The notes under the pieces: generated by a model
What the model saw: only the letters and a program-made list of their open reading frames with translations
Told to the model about the DNA's origin: nothing
Database searches by the model: none
Part shown: positions 26,756 to 36,910 of the stretch, piece by piece
How the letters are laid out: every line of letters begins with the position of its first letter
Position numbering within the stretch: position 1 is the first letter of the stretch
Translations under genes and position numbers: made by a program
Assembly (NCBI GenBank): GCA_025612375.1
Contig: JAAXKN010000019.1
Span: 21,099-85,098, forward strand
Origin: Ignavibacteria bacterium
GTDB taxonomy: Bacteria; Bacteroidota; Ignavibacteria; Ignavibacteriales; SURF-24
Direction: 5' to 3'
Length of the DNA: 64,000 nt

Positions 26756-29488
26756 TTGAAAACTCCTAGAAATACTTATGCTTTTGTTTTAAGTATGTTG
26801 CTGTTCATGTTTTTTATGAGTGCGGCTTCCTTTGCCGGAACCACGGGGAAAATCTCAGGAAAAGTGGTGGATTCCGAAACTGGGGAACCTATCGTAGGCG
26901 CCAATATTGTCCTGGAAGGCACTTACCTCGGTGCCGCAGCTGATATGAACGGCTATTATTATATAAATAATATCCCTCCGGGAAAATATACTATTGTAGC
27001 AAGCAGTATAGGCTATCAGAAAACAATTGTCCAGGATGTAATAGTTAAGATAGATCTTACTACCAAAATTGACATTAAGCTTTCCTCTACTTCAATAAAT
27101 ATTGGCCGCGAAGTTGTCGTAAGGGCTGAACGCCCGCTGGTTCAGAAAGACCTTACATCCAATACGGCTACGGTTTCTTCCGAAGATATTAAAATGATGC
27201 CTGTTGAAAGTATTGGACAGGTTGTTAATTTGCAGGCCGGCGTCGTCGGCGGACACTTTAGAGGCGGCCGCTCTAACGAAGTTGCTTACCTCGTCGACGG
27301 TGTCTCCGTTACTGATGCTTTCAATAACTCAATGGGCGTTGAAATTGAAAATACTTCCGTAAGACAGATGGAGGTTATTTCCGGTACGTTCAACGCTGAA
27401 TACGGACAGGCTATGTCGGGCGTCGTTAACATTGTTACTCAGGACGGCTCCCAGAACTACGAGGGATCTGCCTCGGCTTACGTTGGAAATTACGTTACTT
27501 CACATAAAGATTTGTTCCATAACCTCGATAAAATGGACAGAGTGGCCTCCCAGAACCTCCAGTTCAGCTTCTCGGGACCTGTTCCCTACCTCAAAGGACT
27601 GACGTTCTTTACTACGGGCCGCTATTTTAACGACGAAGGTTATCTCTACGGACAGAGGGTCTATAATGTAACTGACGATGCTCCCCTTCCGGTACAGGTA
27701 TTCGACGGCACTAAGACCACTACGGAATATGTAATGAGGAACACCGGCGACGGCAGCTACGTCCCGATGAACCCCAACAAAAAATATTCTTTTAACGGCA
27801 AGCTGACCTATACTCTTCCCGGCTTTAAGTTCAGCTACAGCTTGTTCTGGGATGATAACTATAACAAATACTACAATCATTCATTTTTCCAGACTCCTGA
27901 CGGTATTAAAAAACACTACCGCAATAATACCATTAATACCTTTCAGGCTACACACGTAATTTCTCAGAGCACTTTCCAGACCCTGCAGCTCTCGACAAAT
28001 TACCATAACTATTACGGATACCTTTATGCCGATCCCTTTGATTCAAGATATGTAAACCCAACACAGGGCCTGCCTATCACGAATTATACTTTCCGCTCAG
28101 GCGGCAATGAAGGCGACCGCTATGAAAGATATACACGCACCAATATCCTTAAGTGGACACTTGCAAGCCAGGTATCCAAAGAACATAAGATCGGTGCAGG
28201 TATTGAAGCCAGAATGCATAAGATGTTTAACCATAGCATGTCTATAATCAATTTAACTGAGGATGTTCCCGATACAGCTTCTCATATTGACGGCAAGACA
28301 ATCTTTACACTCGGCTACATGAACTACGGCACTTCTTCAGACAGGGGCTATAATACCGGATACACCAAGAAACCTTTTGAAGTTTCTGCCTACATACAGG
28401 ATAAGATGGAATACGATATCATGATCATCAATGCGGGCGTAAGATTTGAATACTTCGATGCCAATGCAAGCATGCCGGCTGACTGGAAAAATCCGAGAAA
28501 TAACCCTCTCTATCCGGGAGCCGGACTTATGACAAAGTCAAAACCAAAGTTCCAGATTAGCCCGCGCCTGGGAGCCTCTTTCCCAATCAGCGACAAGGGT
28601 GCAATCCACTTCTCGTACGGTCACTTTTTCCAGATGCCGAACTTTGAAAACCTGTATTATAACTCTGACTATATCGTCAGCCCGACTACGGGCCTGAGCT
28701 CAATTACAGGTAACCCTGATCTTAAGGGACAGAAAACTGTAATGTATGAAATCGGACTTCAGCAGGTGCTCTTCCCGAACGTTGCATTCGACCTGACAGT
28801 TTACTACAGGGATATAAGAGACTTGCTCGGTATGGAAATTATTAAAACTTACGAAGGCTTCCGCTATGCAAAATACATCAATCAGGACTACGGCAACGTA
28901 CGCGGATTTATTGTAACTCTTGAGAAGATGTTCAGCGACTATTTCGGAGCCAAGATAGACTATACCTACCAGATCGCTGAGGGTAACTCTTCTGACCCGA
29001 CATCTGTATTTAACAACAACCAGACAGATCCTCCTATTGCAACTCCCAAGAGGGTTGTGCCTCTGGACTGGGATCAGAGATCAACTCTTAACCTCACTCT
29101 GAACGTTGGCAATATGGGCGACTGGTCTGTCGGTCTTATCTGCAGCTACGGTACAGGTATGCCTTATACAGAAGATCCTTTATACGTCAACGGCCTCATA
29201 TTCAACAATATGGGTATAAAGCCTTCAACATATAATGTGGACTTAAGAGCTGAGAAAAACTTCAACGTGGCCGGATTAAACATCAATACATTCCTCCTGG
29301 TTTATAACCTTCTCGACATAAAGAATCAGTATGGTGTTTACGGCTCTACTGGAACAGCCACTTCGGACTTAAATACAAAAAGAGCAGTACCGATTGTCGG
29401 TTTGAATACTATTGAAGACATGATTAATAATCCTACAATGTATTCGACTCCAAGACAGATACGTCTTGGCCTGTCGGTGGGATTTTAG
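26756..29488 (+). CDS. TonB-dependent receptor (SusC-like, with carboxypeptidase-regulatory-like domain)
   Basis: About 910 residues. The open frame extends to an ATG at 26696, but the TTG at 26756 has a strong SD (GGGGAGG at 26741-26747) and directly yields a signal peptide (FVLSMLLFMFFMSAASFA), so I prefer it. The mature protein begins with a carboxypeptidase-D-regulatory-like domain (GKISGKVVDSETGEPIVGANI). A plug domain follows (VVVRAERPLVQKDLTSN, then YLVDGVSVTD and FNAEYGQAMSGVVNIVTQ), then a 22-strand-type barrel ending in RLGLSVGF. The family imports ligands such as oligosaccharides with TonB energy. No SusD gene follows; a large exported protein and a PorV-like barrel do. Confidence 0.9.
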   Translation: MKTPRNTYAFVLSMLLFMFFMSAASFAGTTGKISGKVVDSETGEPIVGANIVLEGTYLGAAADMNGYYYINNIPPGKYTIVASSIGYQKTIVQDVIVKIDLTTKIDIKLSSTSINIGREVVVRAERPLVQKDLTSNTATVSSEDIKMMPVESIGQVVNLQAGVVGGHFRGGRSNEVAYLVDGVSVTDAFNNSMGVEIENTSVRQMEVISGTFNAEYGQAMSGVVNIVTQDGSQNYEGSASAYVGNYVTSHKDLFHNLDKMDRVASQNLQFSFSGPVPYLKGLTFFTTGRYFNDEGYLYGQRVYNVTDDAPLPVQVFDGTKTTTEYVMRNTGDGSYVPMNPNKKYSFNGKLTYTLPGFKFSYSLFWDDNYNKYYNHSFFQTPDGIKKHYRNNTINTFQATHVISQSTFQTLQLSTNYHNYYGYLYADPFDSRYVNPTQGLPITNYTFRSGGNEGDRYERYTRTNILKWTLASQVSKEHKIGAGIEARMHKMFNHSMSIINLTEDVPDTASHIDGKTIFTLGYMNYGTSSDRGYNTGYTKKPFEVSAYIQDKMEYDIMIINAGVRFEYFDANASMPADWKNPRNNPLYPGAGLMTKSKPKFQISPRLGASFPISDKGAIHFSYGHFFQMPNFENLYYNSDYIVSPTTGLSSITGNPDLKGQKTVMYEIGLQQVLFPNVAFDLTVYYRDIRDLLGMEIIKTYEGFRYAKYINQDYGNVRGFIVTLEKMFSDYFGAKIDYTYQIAEGNSSDPTSVFNNNQTDPPIATPKRVVPLDWDQRSTLNLTLNVGNMGDWSVGLICSYGTGMPYTEDPLYVNGLIFNNMGIKPSTYNVDLRAEKNFNVAGLNINTFLLVYNLLDIKNQYGVYGSTGTATSDLNTKRAVPIVGLNTIEDMINNPTMYSTPRQIRLGLSVGF

Positions 29489-29501
29489 GAGAATACCGGA
29501 G

Positions 29502-32500
29502 ATGAAAATGACAAAAAAACTACTATACACTTTGGCATTGCTGCTCGTTTCACAGGTGGCTTTTGCACAAAACGGCATCGATCAGATGATGAAATACCGC
29601 AGCGAACCCAAAGGCAACATTCAGTACCGCAAAGAAGGGGTCCTGCAGGGAAATCTGGTCAGAACTTTGTTCCAGAACCAGGGTGAGGTAGGCCACTGGC
29701 CGAATTCACCTTCAGGCGAATGGCCCAAAGGAAGCGGTATCGATAACCTCGACGGCGTTAGCGTTCTGGTGGCAACCGAAATAAGTACACCGGATGCCCC
29801 GAATAAGCTCAGCCATCCCCTGCAGACCGCTTACAGGGAGTGGATGGACAGTGACCCTGTAACAGGTGACCTTTGGGGATTTGAACCTGTACCGGGATAT
29901 TTCTATGAGTCCCCTACGGGAAACACAGATTCAACTTCAAAGTCTCCTGCCATCAGCTCCAACCAGGCTACCTGGCCCCTCAAATGGCCAAGAGCCCTGC
30001 CGGTTGAAAATCCTGAAGAATGGGATGGATACTGGTATGGATACTTCGGCCGCGGCGTTAAAAATGCCGACGAGGAGACTTTCTTTGTAATGGACGATTC
30101 TAAAGACGGCGAATGGAAAAGACCCCCTTATAACTTCTACCCTATTGCCTCCGACCACGACCGTGGCGGCATTGGCCTCAGAGTTGAAGTTCGCGGCTTC
30201 CAGTGGTCGCACGTTCTGGCCGAAGATATTATCTTCTGGCATTATGATATAGTTAATATTTCTGACAATAATTACGAAAAGACTTACTTCGGATTTTATA
30301 CCGATATTGGCTCGGGCGGTCAGAACAGTTCCGATGATAACGCATATTACGATAAAAAGCTGGATATCGCTTACGGTTGGGATGCACTCGGACAGCTCAC
30401 CAACGGTAAGAAGATAGGCTACTACGGTTACGCTTACCTTGAAAGCCCGGGCAACTCTTTTGACGGAACCGACAACGATGAGGACGGCCTTATTGATGAA
30501 AGACGCGACAACGGCCCGGGAGAACTTGTAAACGGACCGATCGGTATCTTTGGCGCTCCTAAGCTCCACTGGTCAGGCGACGAAAACGGCGACTGGCTCG
30601 GCTATGTTGACGCAAACGGCAACGGCAAGTGGGATAAAGATGAGCCCCTTAATGATGACGTGGGTAAAGACGGACTCGGCCCATTTGACGTGGACTATAA
30701 GGGTCCCGACGAAGGCGAAGGCGACGGAATGCCTACAGACGGTGAACCTCATTTCGGCAAGACAGATAAGAATGAATCAGACCAGATCGGTCTTACTGCT
30801 CTTTCAATCTATGTGCTTGGCGACGGCGGCGTAGGCGGCGGCTGGCCTAAAGACGACGAGCAGATGTGGAAGAAAATGAGCTCCGGTACATTCGATACCG
30901 AAATCCAGAAAAAGAATATCAGTATGGTCTTTGCTTCAGGTCCCTTCCCTCTTAAACAGGCACTGAGAGAAAGATTCTCTATGGCTCTTGTTTTCGGCAG
31001 CGACTTAGAAGACCTGATCTTCAACAAGGAAACGGTTCAGCAGATCTATAACGCTAACTATAACTTCTCTAAGCCTCCTTTGAAGCCGCACGTAACTGCA
31101 GTTGCCGGCGACGGAAAAGTGTTCCTCTTCTGGGACAGCAAGGCTGAGGAATCACGCGACCCGTTCCTGGGATATGAAAAGGGTAAACCGGAATTAGGCT
31201 ATAAGAAAGACTTCGAAGGTTACATGATCTATAGAAGTACTGAACCTGAATTCCAGGATATCAAGACTATAACTGACTCAAAAGGCGCTCCTAAATACTG
31301 GAAGCCGATTGCTCAGTTCGACCTTATTGACAGCGTTAAAGGTCCCGACCCTGTTGGAATTAACGGCGCTTCTTTCTGGAGAGGCGACAATAACGGCCTC
31401 CAGCACTCATTCGTGGATACAGACGTTAAAAACGGCATAAAATACTATTACGCCGTGGTTTCATACGATATGGGTGACCCGAAATTCGGCACCAAGGGCC
31501 TGCAGCCTACTGAGTGTACAAAGATCATTGCTCAGGACTTTGCCGGAAACGTTAACTTCGTGGACGTTAACTGCGCTGTTTTAACTCCAAATGCTCCGGT
31601 GGCCGGATATACACCTCCGCAGATAGTCGGCAACCTTAAGAAAGTTTCCGAGGGCGTCGGTACCGGTAGAATGTCTGTGGACGTCCTTAGCCCTAACAGC
31701 ATTAAGGACAACGTCAGCTATAAGGTTAGGTTTAATTCAACAGGCTTAATGCCGAAATACACTACAAGCTCATTTGATATCATTAGAACAGAAGGCAGCC
31801 AGACAGATACAATAGTTGTCGGACAGGATACTTCACACATCGGTCAGGGAAAATCAAGCCTTCCTTTTGACGGCATGACCGTGAGTGTCGAAAACGACAG
31901 CATCTCTATCGTAGATTCACTTACTAACTGGCTTGTTGGTAAAAGTAATCTCCTTAGAGCTTACGCAGACAGGAATCTGCAGTATGGCGTTAAATGGCCT
32001 AATGATTACCAGCTTGAGTTCCTTCCCGGCAAAACCGTGCCGTCATTAAGCGCAACTTACCCCAACAATCAGGGGATGAACGTGAACTTTATAGCTACAA
32101 ATATCGCAACAGGTGATACCGTTCCTGTTATCGTATTTGACCTGGACGACAACGGTGAATTCAATGTGGGTGATGAATTCGCCATAGTTGAATTTGCCGA
32201 TAAGAACAAAAACGGCAAGAAAGAATTCAGCGAGCGTAACTTCGCATGGCACTTTACTTACAGGCCGCTTTTCGGCGACCCTGTTGAGCCTCAGGCAGGA
32301 GATAAATTCATCCTTTCTACCAGCAAGCCCTTTAAACAGGGAGACGCCTTTACATTTACAACAAAGGCTTCTACTGTCGACAATGCGCTGGCCCAGAATC
32401 AGCTTGATAGAATTTCCGTTGTGCCTAACCCTTATATAAGTGCAGCTGAATGGGAGCCTAAAACACTCAACCAGTTCGGCCGCGGCGACAGAAGAATTGA

Positions 32501-32717
32501 ATTCATTCACCTGCCGGCTAAGTGCACCATCAGGATTTATACTATCGCTGGTGCCCTGGTTAAAACACTGCAGAAGGATTCTGCCCCAAGCGACGGCTCC
32601 GTTTTCTGGAACCTGGTTTCTGAGGACGGTATGGATATAGCCTATGGCCTTTATATCTATCACGTCGATGCACCCGGAATCGGTGAGCATATCGGTAAAT
32701 TCGCGGTAATTAAATAG
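29502..32717 (+). CDS. Large exported protein paired with a TonB receptor, T9SS-like C-terminus
   Basis: 1071 residues from ATG 29502; an upstream TTG frame would overlap the receptor gene and spoil the signal peptide (KKLLYTLALLLVSQVAFAQ). No enzyme family is recognised. Visible parts: aromatic-rich N-terminal half, calcium-type acidic loops near 323 (DNDEDGLIDE) and 360-385 (DANGNGKWDKDE), a fibronectin-III-like region (about 530-660, KPHVTAVAGDGKVFLFWDS and GYMIYRSTEPEFQD), and a C-terminal sorting-like domain (about 965-1071, VVPNPYISAAEW through IRIYTIAGALVKTL). It has a shorter counterpart in the second cassette. Its position immediately after a SusC-like receptor suggests it takes the place of SusD, but that is inference. 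Confidence 0.7.
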   Translation: MKMTKKLLYTLALLLVSQVAFAQNGIDQMMKYRSEPKGNIQYRKEGVLQGNLVRTLFQNQGEVGHWPNSPSGEWPKGSGIDNLDGVSVLVATEISTPDAPNKLSHPLQTAYREWMDSDPVTGDLWGFEPVPGYFYESPTGNTDSTSKSPAISSNQATWPLKWPRALPVENPEEWDGYWYGYFGRGVKNADEETFFVMDDSKDGEWKRPPYNFYPIASDHDRGGIGLRVEVRGFQWSHVLAEDIIFWHYDIVNISDNNYEKTYFGFYTDIGSGGQNSSDDNAYYDKKLDIAYGWDALGQLTNGKKIGYYGYAYLESPGNSFDGTDNDEDGLIDERRDNGPGELVNGPIGIFGAPKLHWSGDENGDWLGYVDANGNGKWDKDEPLNDDVGKDGLGPFDVDYKGPDEGEGDGMPTDGEPHFGKTDKNESDQIGLTALSIYVLGDGGVGGGWPKDDEQMWKKMSSGTFDTEIQKKNISMVFASGPFPLKQALRERFSMALVFGSDLEDLIFNKETVQQIYNANYNFSKPPLKPHVTAVAGDGKVFLFWDSKAEESRDPFLGYEKGKPELGYKKDFEGYMIYRSTEPEFQDIKTITDSKGAPKYWKPIAQFDLIDSVKGPDPVGINGASFWRGDNNGLQHSFVDTDVKNGIKYYYAVVSYDMGDPKFGTKGLQPTECTKIIAQDFAGNVNFVDVNCAVLTPNAPVAGYTPPQIVGNLKKVSEGVGTGRMSVDVLSPNSIKDNVSYKVRFNSTGLMPKYTTSSFDIIRTEGSQTDTIVVGQDTSHIGQGKSSLPFDGMTVSVENDSISIVDSLTNWLVGKSNLLRAYADRNLQYGVKWPNDYQLEFLPGKTVPSLSATYPNNQGMNVNFIATNIATGDTVPVIVFDLDDNGEFNVGDEFAIVEFADKNKNGKKEFSERNFAWHFTYRPLFGDPVEPQAGDKFILSTSKPFKQGDAFTFTTKASTVDNALAQNQLDRISVVPNPYISAAEWEPKTLNQFGRGDRRIEFIHLPAKCTIRIYTIAGALVKTLQKDSAPSDGSVFWNLVSEDGMDIAYGLYIYHVDAPGIGEHIGKFAVIK

Positions 32718-32730
32718 AGGTCGAAATAAA

Positions 32731-33744
32731 ATGAAAAAAATATATATATTTATCGTACTTGTGCTTTTTGCAACGCTCGAAATATCTGCGCAGACCTATG
32801 TGGCCGACGTTTCGAAAAAAGGTACCACTGCGGCTCCCTTCCTTTCTATAGGACAGGGAGCAAAGGCGGCTTCAATGGGCAGCGCATTTGTTGCAGTTGC
32901 AGACGATCCGAGTGCAATGTACTGGAATCCTTCAGGCCTTGCAAACCTCAGCGGCGTAAACGTACTGTTTGACCATACTGAATGGTTTGCGGGTATCAGA
33001 TTCAACTATGTCGGTATTACTTACAGCCTGGGCGACTTTGGAAACATCGGCGCCAGCTTTACCGCTTCCGACATAGGCGAAATGAATGTAACAACAATCA
33101 ACGAGCCGGAAGGTACCGGCGAAGTCTTTAAGGTTAATGACGTTGCCTTCAGTGTTGCATACGCCCTTAAGCTTACGGATAATTTTTCAATAGGCATTAA
33201 CCCCAAATTCATCAGCCAGTCGATCTGGAGAATGAACGCTACGGGTATCGCTCTCGATATGGGCGTCCAGTACGTGACACCTTTTGACGGCGCCGTTCTT
33301 GCTATGTCTATTGCAAATTTCGGTTCCAGAATGCAGCTGACCGGTAACTCGGCTCTCAAGGTTATACAAATGGGTACTAACGACAAGGTGCCTGCATACC
33401 TTCAGACTGAAGAATGGGCCCTGCCGCTGAACTTCAGGGTCGGTATCGCTTATCAGCCCCTGAAAACCCAGATGCATAAGCTGACTCTGGCTGTCGATGC
33501 AATGCATCCTAACGACAACTACGAAAGCGTTAACGCTGGCGCTGAATATCTCTTCAACGACTTCGTGGCTTTCCGCGGCGGCTATAATTCCCTCTTCCTG
33601 AAAGATTCCGAACAGTCCTTTACTTTGGGCTTCGGCCTTAAACAGCAGATACTGGGCAACATAGCTGTAAAACTGGACTATGCTTTCGAGAAGTTCGGAC
33701 GCCTGAATAATATTCAGAAATTTACTCTGGGTATTAATTTCTAA
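32731..33744 (+). CDS. PorV/PorQ-family outer-membrane barrel protein
   Basis: A 337-residue protein with a Sec signal (to about 21). It has the family N-terminal block GQGAKAASMGSAFVAVADDPSAMYWNPSGLANL and a C-terminal barrel ending in KFTLGINF. PorV and PorQ are FadL-like barrels that shuttle T9SS cargo; family members also occur outside T9SS loci. Here it follows a T9SS-type cargo gene by 13 bp, so it is most simply its outer-membrane partner. It resembles the protein at 57241-58224. Confidence 0.8.
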   Translation: MKKIYIFIVLVLFATLEISAQTYVADVSKKGTTAAPFLSIGQGAKAASMGSAFVAVADDPSAMYWNPSGLANLSGVNVLFDHTEWFAGIRFNYVGITYSLGDFGNIGASFTASDIGEMNVTTINEPEGTGEVFKVNDVAFSVAYALKLTDNFSIGINPKFISQSIWRMNATGIALDMGVQYVTPFDGAVLAMSIANFGSRMQLTGNSALKVIQMGTNDKVPAYLQTEEWALPLNFRVGIAYQPLKTQMHKLTLAVDAMHPNDNYESVNAGAEYLFNDFVAFRGGYNSLFLKDSEQSFTLGFGLKQQILGNIAVKLDYAFEKFGRLNNIQKFTLGINF

Positions 33745-33819
33745 TGCGGCTAAAGCCAAAAGTAGTTGCGTTACTGTTTTTTCAAACCGCTCTTTTGAGT
33801 AAAGTTGTTCATGTGAATC

Positions 33820-33845
33820 AGGTGGGGCATTTGCCCCACCTTTCT
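33820..33845 (+). terminator. Rho-independent terminator of the first uptake cassette
   Basis: AGGTGGGGCA pairs with TGCCCCACCT around a 2-nt tip, followed by TTCT. It lies 75 bp after the PorV-like stop. Confidence 0.75.
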
Positions 33846-33888
33846 AAAACTTTCTTTGCCTCTGCTAAAGCCGACAGCTTCTTCCTTT

Positions 33889-33906
33889 GTGGTGCCTCTA
33901 CTGCTT
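33889..33906 (+). promoter_or_regulatory. Possible sigma54-type promoter before the GH16 gene
   Basis: GTGGTGCCTCTACTGCTT has GG and GC 10 nt apart, 47 bp before the GH16 ATG. No 17-bp dyad is present nearby, so this may be chance. Confidence 0.25.
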
Positions 33907-33951
33907 AAATTCTATATGCTTTCCTATTAAATAAACATCTTTGGTGTCAAA

Positions 33952-35778
33952 ATGAATATAAGAAAACCATTTACTTCAATATTTAACTTTATTATTGCAT
34001 CTATTATGCTTACGTCACTTCCTGCCTCGGCTAAAACTTACAAGGGGGCTGAGTACAGGACCAAGGAGGCATATACATACGGAAGATTTGAGGTCCGTAT
34101 GAAGTCATTTGAGAAGGACGGCCTTCTGGCTTCTTTCTTTACGTACCACGAAATCCAGACTACTGCCGACTGGAATGAAATAGACCTCGAAATCATGGGG
34201 CGCTTCAGCAATAACGTCCAGTTTAATGCAATAACTTCAGGACAGACCAACCACGTGCGCTCAAATTATGTGGAATTCAACCCCTCGCTCGACTTCCATA
34301 CATACGCTTTCGAATGGACGCCGCAGTACGTAAGCTGGTTCGTTGACGGAACTGAGGTTTACAGGCAGACAGGCTCGCACGTCCAGACCATGAATAAAGC
34401 ACAAAAGATTATGATGAACGTCTGGAACCCTGCATACCCAAACTGGGCGGGCGTGCTTAATCCGGCGGCGCTTCCGGCATTTGCATACTACGACTGGGTA
34501 AGCTACTATGCCTATACACCGGGCTCGGGCAGCTACGGAACAGGCAACAACTTCTCGCTTAAATGGAAGGACGACTTTAACTCATGGGACCAGTCGCGCT
34601 GGGAGAAGGCAACTCACACGTGGGATGGAAATAACTGCGACTTTATAACTGACAACGCCGTAATTAAAGACGGCATGCTTATTCTCTGCATTACAGACAG
34701 CTACCATACGGGCTATACCGATAAGAATACACCCCAGCCCCTCTGGGCCAGACTTGAAGGAAACAAAATTATAGTAAAGTTTTCTGAGGAGGTCGAAAAG
34801 ACCAGCGCTGAATCAGCTTCCAACTATACTTCTGCGGGGCTTACTGTAAGCAGTGCACAACTACTCGAAGACCGCAAAACTGTTGAACTTTCTTTGGGTA
34901 GTTCCGACGCTTCAGTCCAGTCAATAACAGTTGCTAACGTTAAGGACAGGTCCACTGATGCCAACACACTTTTACCCAGAACAATCTCACTCATAAAACA
35001 GACGCCATTAAGCTTCCCTATAAAAATCAACACTGGCGGAGGAGCTGTTAGCGGATTCCTTGCAGACCAGGAATGGAAGGAAACCTCTGAATACGGATAT
35101 CAGGACGGAAGCGTGGATCCTGCTTATCCGCCAACTGGAACTTCAGAGGTCTATAAAAATGCATTGAAAGGGATGGTTTCCTACAAGGTCCGCGTGCCCG
35201 AAGGAAAGTATAACGTAAAACTGATGCTGATGGAGAATTACTTTACTCAGGCGAGCAAAAGAGTTTTTGATGTTTATGTTGAGAATGAAGGACAAGCCTT
35301 AAACCTGGACTTATATTCTTTAGCCGGAATTAACAGGACTTATGAAAAGGTTTTCAATAGCATCAGTGTCACCGACGGGGTGCTGGACATTTATTTTGCC
35401 GCCAAAACGGATATGGCACAGCTGTACGGACTTGTAGTTGAAAAGGCCTCAACAGATGTCGGGGGAAACAATTTAGAGGAAAGTAACGCAGGGAAACCTG
35501 AAAGCTTTAGTCTTCAGCAGAATTATCCTAATCCCTTTAACGGAATGACAAAAATCAGATTTTCACTTCCCGCCAAAGACAACGTGACTTTTGACGTCTA
35601 CGACCTCCTGGGAAACCTGGTCTATAGAGAGGATCTTGGCCTCAGGGCAAATGGCAGTAATGAGTATCTGTGGAAGGCAGTCCACATGAACGGTAAACCC
35701 CTTTCTTCCGGGGTTTACCTTTATTCAGTTAAGGGAACCGGATACGCTCTTTATAAGAAAATGATACTTCTAAATTAA
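33952..35778 (+). CDS. GH16 beta-1,3-1,4-glucanase, circularly permuted, with malectin-like and T9SS domains
   Basis: A 608-residue exported enzyme. After the signal (to about 27) the GH16 domain starts at TYKGAEYRTKEAYTYGRFEV, which in Bacillus lichenase is the middle of the domain. It contains the catalytic EIDLE (Glu76 nucleophile, Asp78, Glu80) and DWVSYYAYTPG. It finishes with the segment that is N-terminal in Bacillus enzymes (about 200-249, WKDDFNSWDQSRWEKATHTW to DGMLILCITD). This order is the natural permutation known from Fibrobacter succinogenes beta-glucanase. A linker of about 100 residues follows, then a malectin-like domain (about 357-500) and a T9SS sorting domain (NYPNPFNGMTKIRF onward). 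It would endo-cleave mixed-linkage beta-glucan at the cell surface. Confidence 0.9.
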   Translation: MNIRKPFTSIFNFIIASIMLTSLPASAKTYKGAEYRTKEAYTYGRFEVRMKSFEKDGLLASFFTYHEIQTTADWNEIDLEIMGRFSNNVQFNAITSGQTNHVRSNYVEFNPSLDFHTYAFEWTPQYVSWFVDGTEVYRQTGSHVQTMNKAQKIMMNVWNPAYPNWAGVLNPAALPAFAYYDWVSYYAYTPGSGSYGTGNNFSLKWKDDFNSWDQSRWEKATHTWDGNNCDFITDNAVIKDGMLILCITDSYHTGYTDKNTPQPLWARLEGNKIIVKFSEEVEKTSAESASNYTSAGLTVSSAQLLEDRKTVELSLGSSDASVQSITVANVKDRSTDANTLLPRTISLIKQTPLSFPIKINTGGGAVSGFLADQEWKETSEYGYQDGSVDPAYPPTGTSEVYKNALKGMVSYKVRVPEGKYNVKLMLMENYFTQASKRVFDVYVENEGQALNLDLYSLAGINRTYEKVFNSISVTDGVLDIYFAAKTDMAQLYGLVVEKASTDVGGNNLEESNAGKPESFSLQQNYPNPFNGMTKIRFSLPAKDNVTFDVYDLLGNLVYREDLGLRANGSNEYLWKAVHMNGKPLSSGVYLYSVKGTGYALYKKMILLN

Positions 35779-35794
35779 ACGTCGAACGTTGAAC

Positions 35795-36901
35795 CTAAAA
35801 CTCCCCCCACACTATCACCGCCTTTATCTCATCAGGGGAATGTTTTTTCATCACGTTCTCAAAGTTTTCATATTTCACCTTGTGGGTTATTAACTGGCTT
35901 AGTTCCCCGGGCCACCTGGTGTTGGCACTGACTAAATCGTCTATTGCCATTTGGTAGTGATGTATGCTTGCATTCACGCTTCCTAAGATGACATGATTCA
36001 TCAGCACCATCTGCCGCATAATCCTGCTTCCAAGAACTGAAACCGGGCGGTCCCCGCCCGGAATTCCTGTAAGCACATAAACGCCGTTAATACCCAGAAC
36101 GTCCATTAGCTCAAACTCCAGCTTTGCAATTCCCGTTGCCTCTGCAATGATATCCATCGGACGGTAAGTCTCGTCAATTTTTGTGGTCTCAACTTTACGG
36201 CCGTCTATATACTTTCCGCCAATTGCCTTTAGAAGAGCGGGCCTGTGAGTGTTTTCATCAACAATGTCAAGCCCGTAGACATTTGCGCCCCTGAGTGTGA
36301 GTATAAAAGAGGCCAGGAGCCCTATAGGGCCCAGTCCTGCTACAAGCGCATTCTTCCCCTTGATCCAGTCTGTAACGTCCTTCTCCGGAAGCCTGGAGGC
36401 CTGAATAAGAAGCAGTTCATCGATTGCCTTTTCAACTACAGACATAGGCTCGGTAAGAACTCCGATATGCCTGATCTCACCGGGCACCTTAACAATAAAT
36501 TCCTCATCGTCAACAACAAATTCTGCCTGGTATCCGTCGAGCTCTTTAATTCCCCTTTCTTTATACTTTCCCGTGTAGCACATGTCGCTTCTTCCATGCA
36601 GGCAGGGATAACACTCCCGGCACGGCCGGCGCACCATAAAAAGGGCGTAGTCGCCTTGCCTGACGGAACTGACCGAGCTCCCGCATTCAACTACACGCCC
36701 AAGCATCTCATGGCCTATTATAAGCCTGCTCTGACCTTCCGGGGCGTCCGCCCTCCCGCCCGAGACTTCTTCACGGTCCGTGCCGCAGATGCCGACGTTT
36801 AGGACCTGAAGCCTGACCTCGTGGGGATTTGTGATTTTAGGCTCCGGGACGTCAATTAGTTCCGGATCCCCTTTGCCTGGTGTTATTGCTATTGCTTTCA
36901 T
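35795..36901 (-). CDS. Zinc-dependent glucose 1-dehydrogenase-like medium-chain dehydrogenase
   Basis: 368 residues of the archaeal-type glucose dehydrogenase branch of zinc alcohol dehydrogenases: catalytic zinc ligands Cys39 (GICGTDREE) and His64 (IIGHE), and a structural-zinc cluster RRPCRECYPCLHGRSDMC. The NAD(P) loop is GLGPIGLLAS, followed by YGLDIVDENTHRP, which has the acidic/Asn pattern of these enzymes. It would oxidise glucose or a related aldose to the lactone. It is the last gene of a three-gene leftward operon, 9 bp after the GH15 gene, consistent with using the glucose that enzyme releases. Confidence 0.82.
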   Translation of the reverse strand: MKAIAITPGKGDPELIDVPEPKITNPHEVRLQVLNVGICGTDREEVSGGRADAPEGQSRLIIGHEMLGRVVECGSSVSSVRQGDYALFMVRRPCRECYPCLHGRSDMCYTGKYKERGIKELDGYQAEFVVDDEEFIVKVPGEIRHIGVLTEPMSVVEKAIDELLLIQASRLPEKDVTDWIKGKNALVAGLGPIGLLASFILTLRGANVYGLDIVDENTHRPALLKAIGGKYIDGRKVETTKIDETYRPMDIIAEATGIAKLEFELMDVLGINGVYVLTGIPGGDRPVSVLGSRIMRQMVLMNHVILGSVNASIHHYQMAIDDLVSANTRWPGELSQLITHKVKYENFENVMKKHSPDEIKAVIVWGEF

Positions 36902-36910
36902 AGGTAATGC

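Noticed and set aside
29466..29501. TTG start for the large exported protein
   Set aside because: It overlaps the receptor's 3' end and adds basic residues before a complete signal peptide; ATG 29502 has a CGGAG box.
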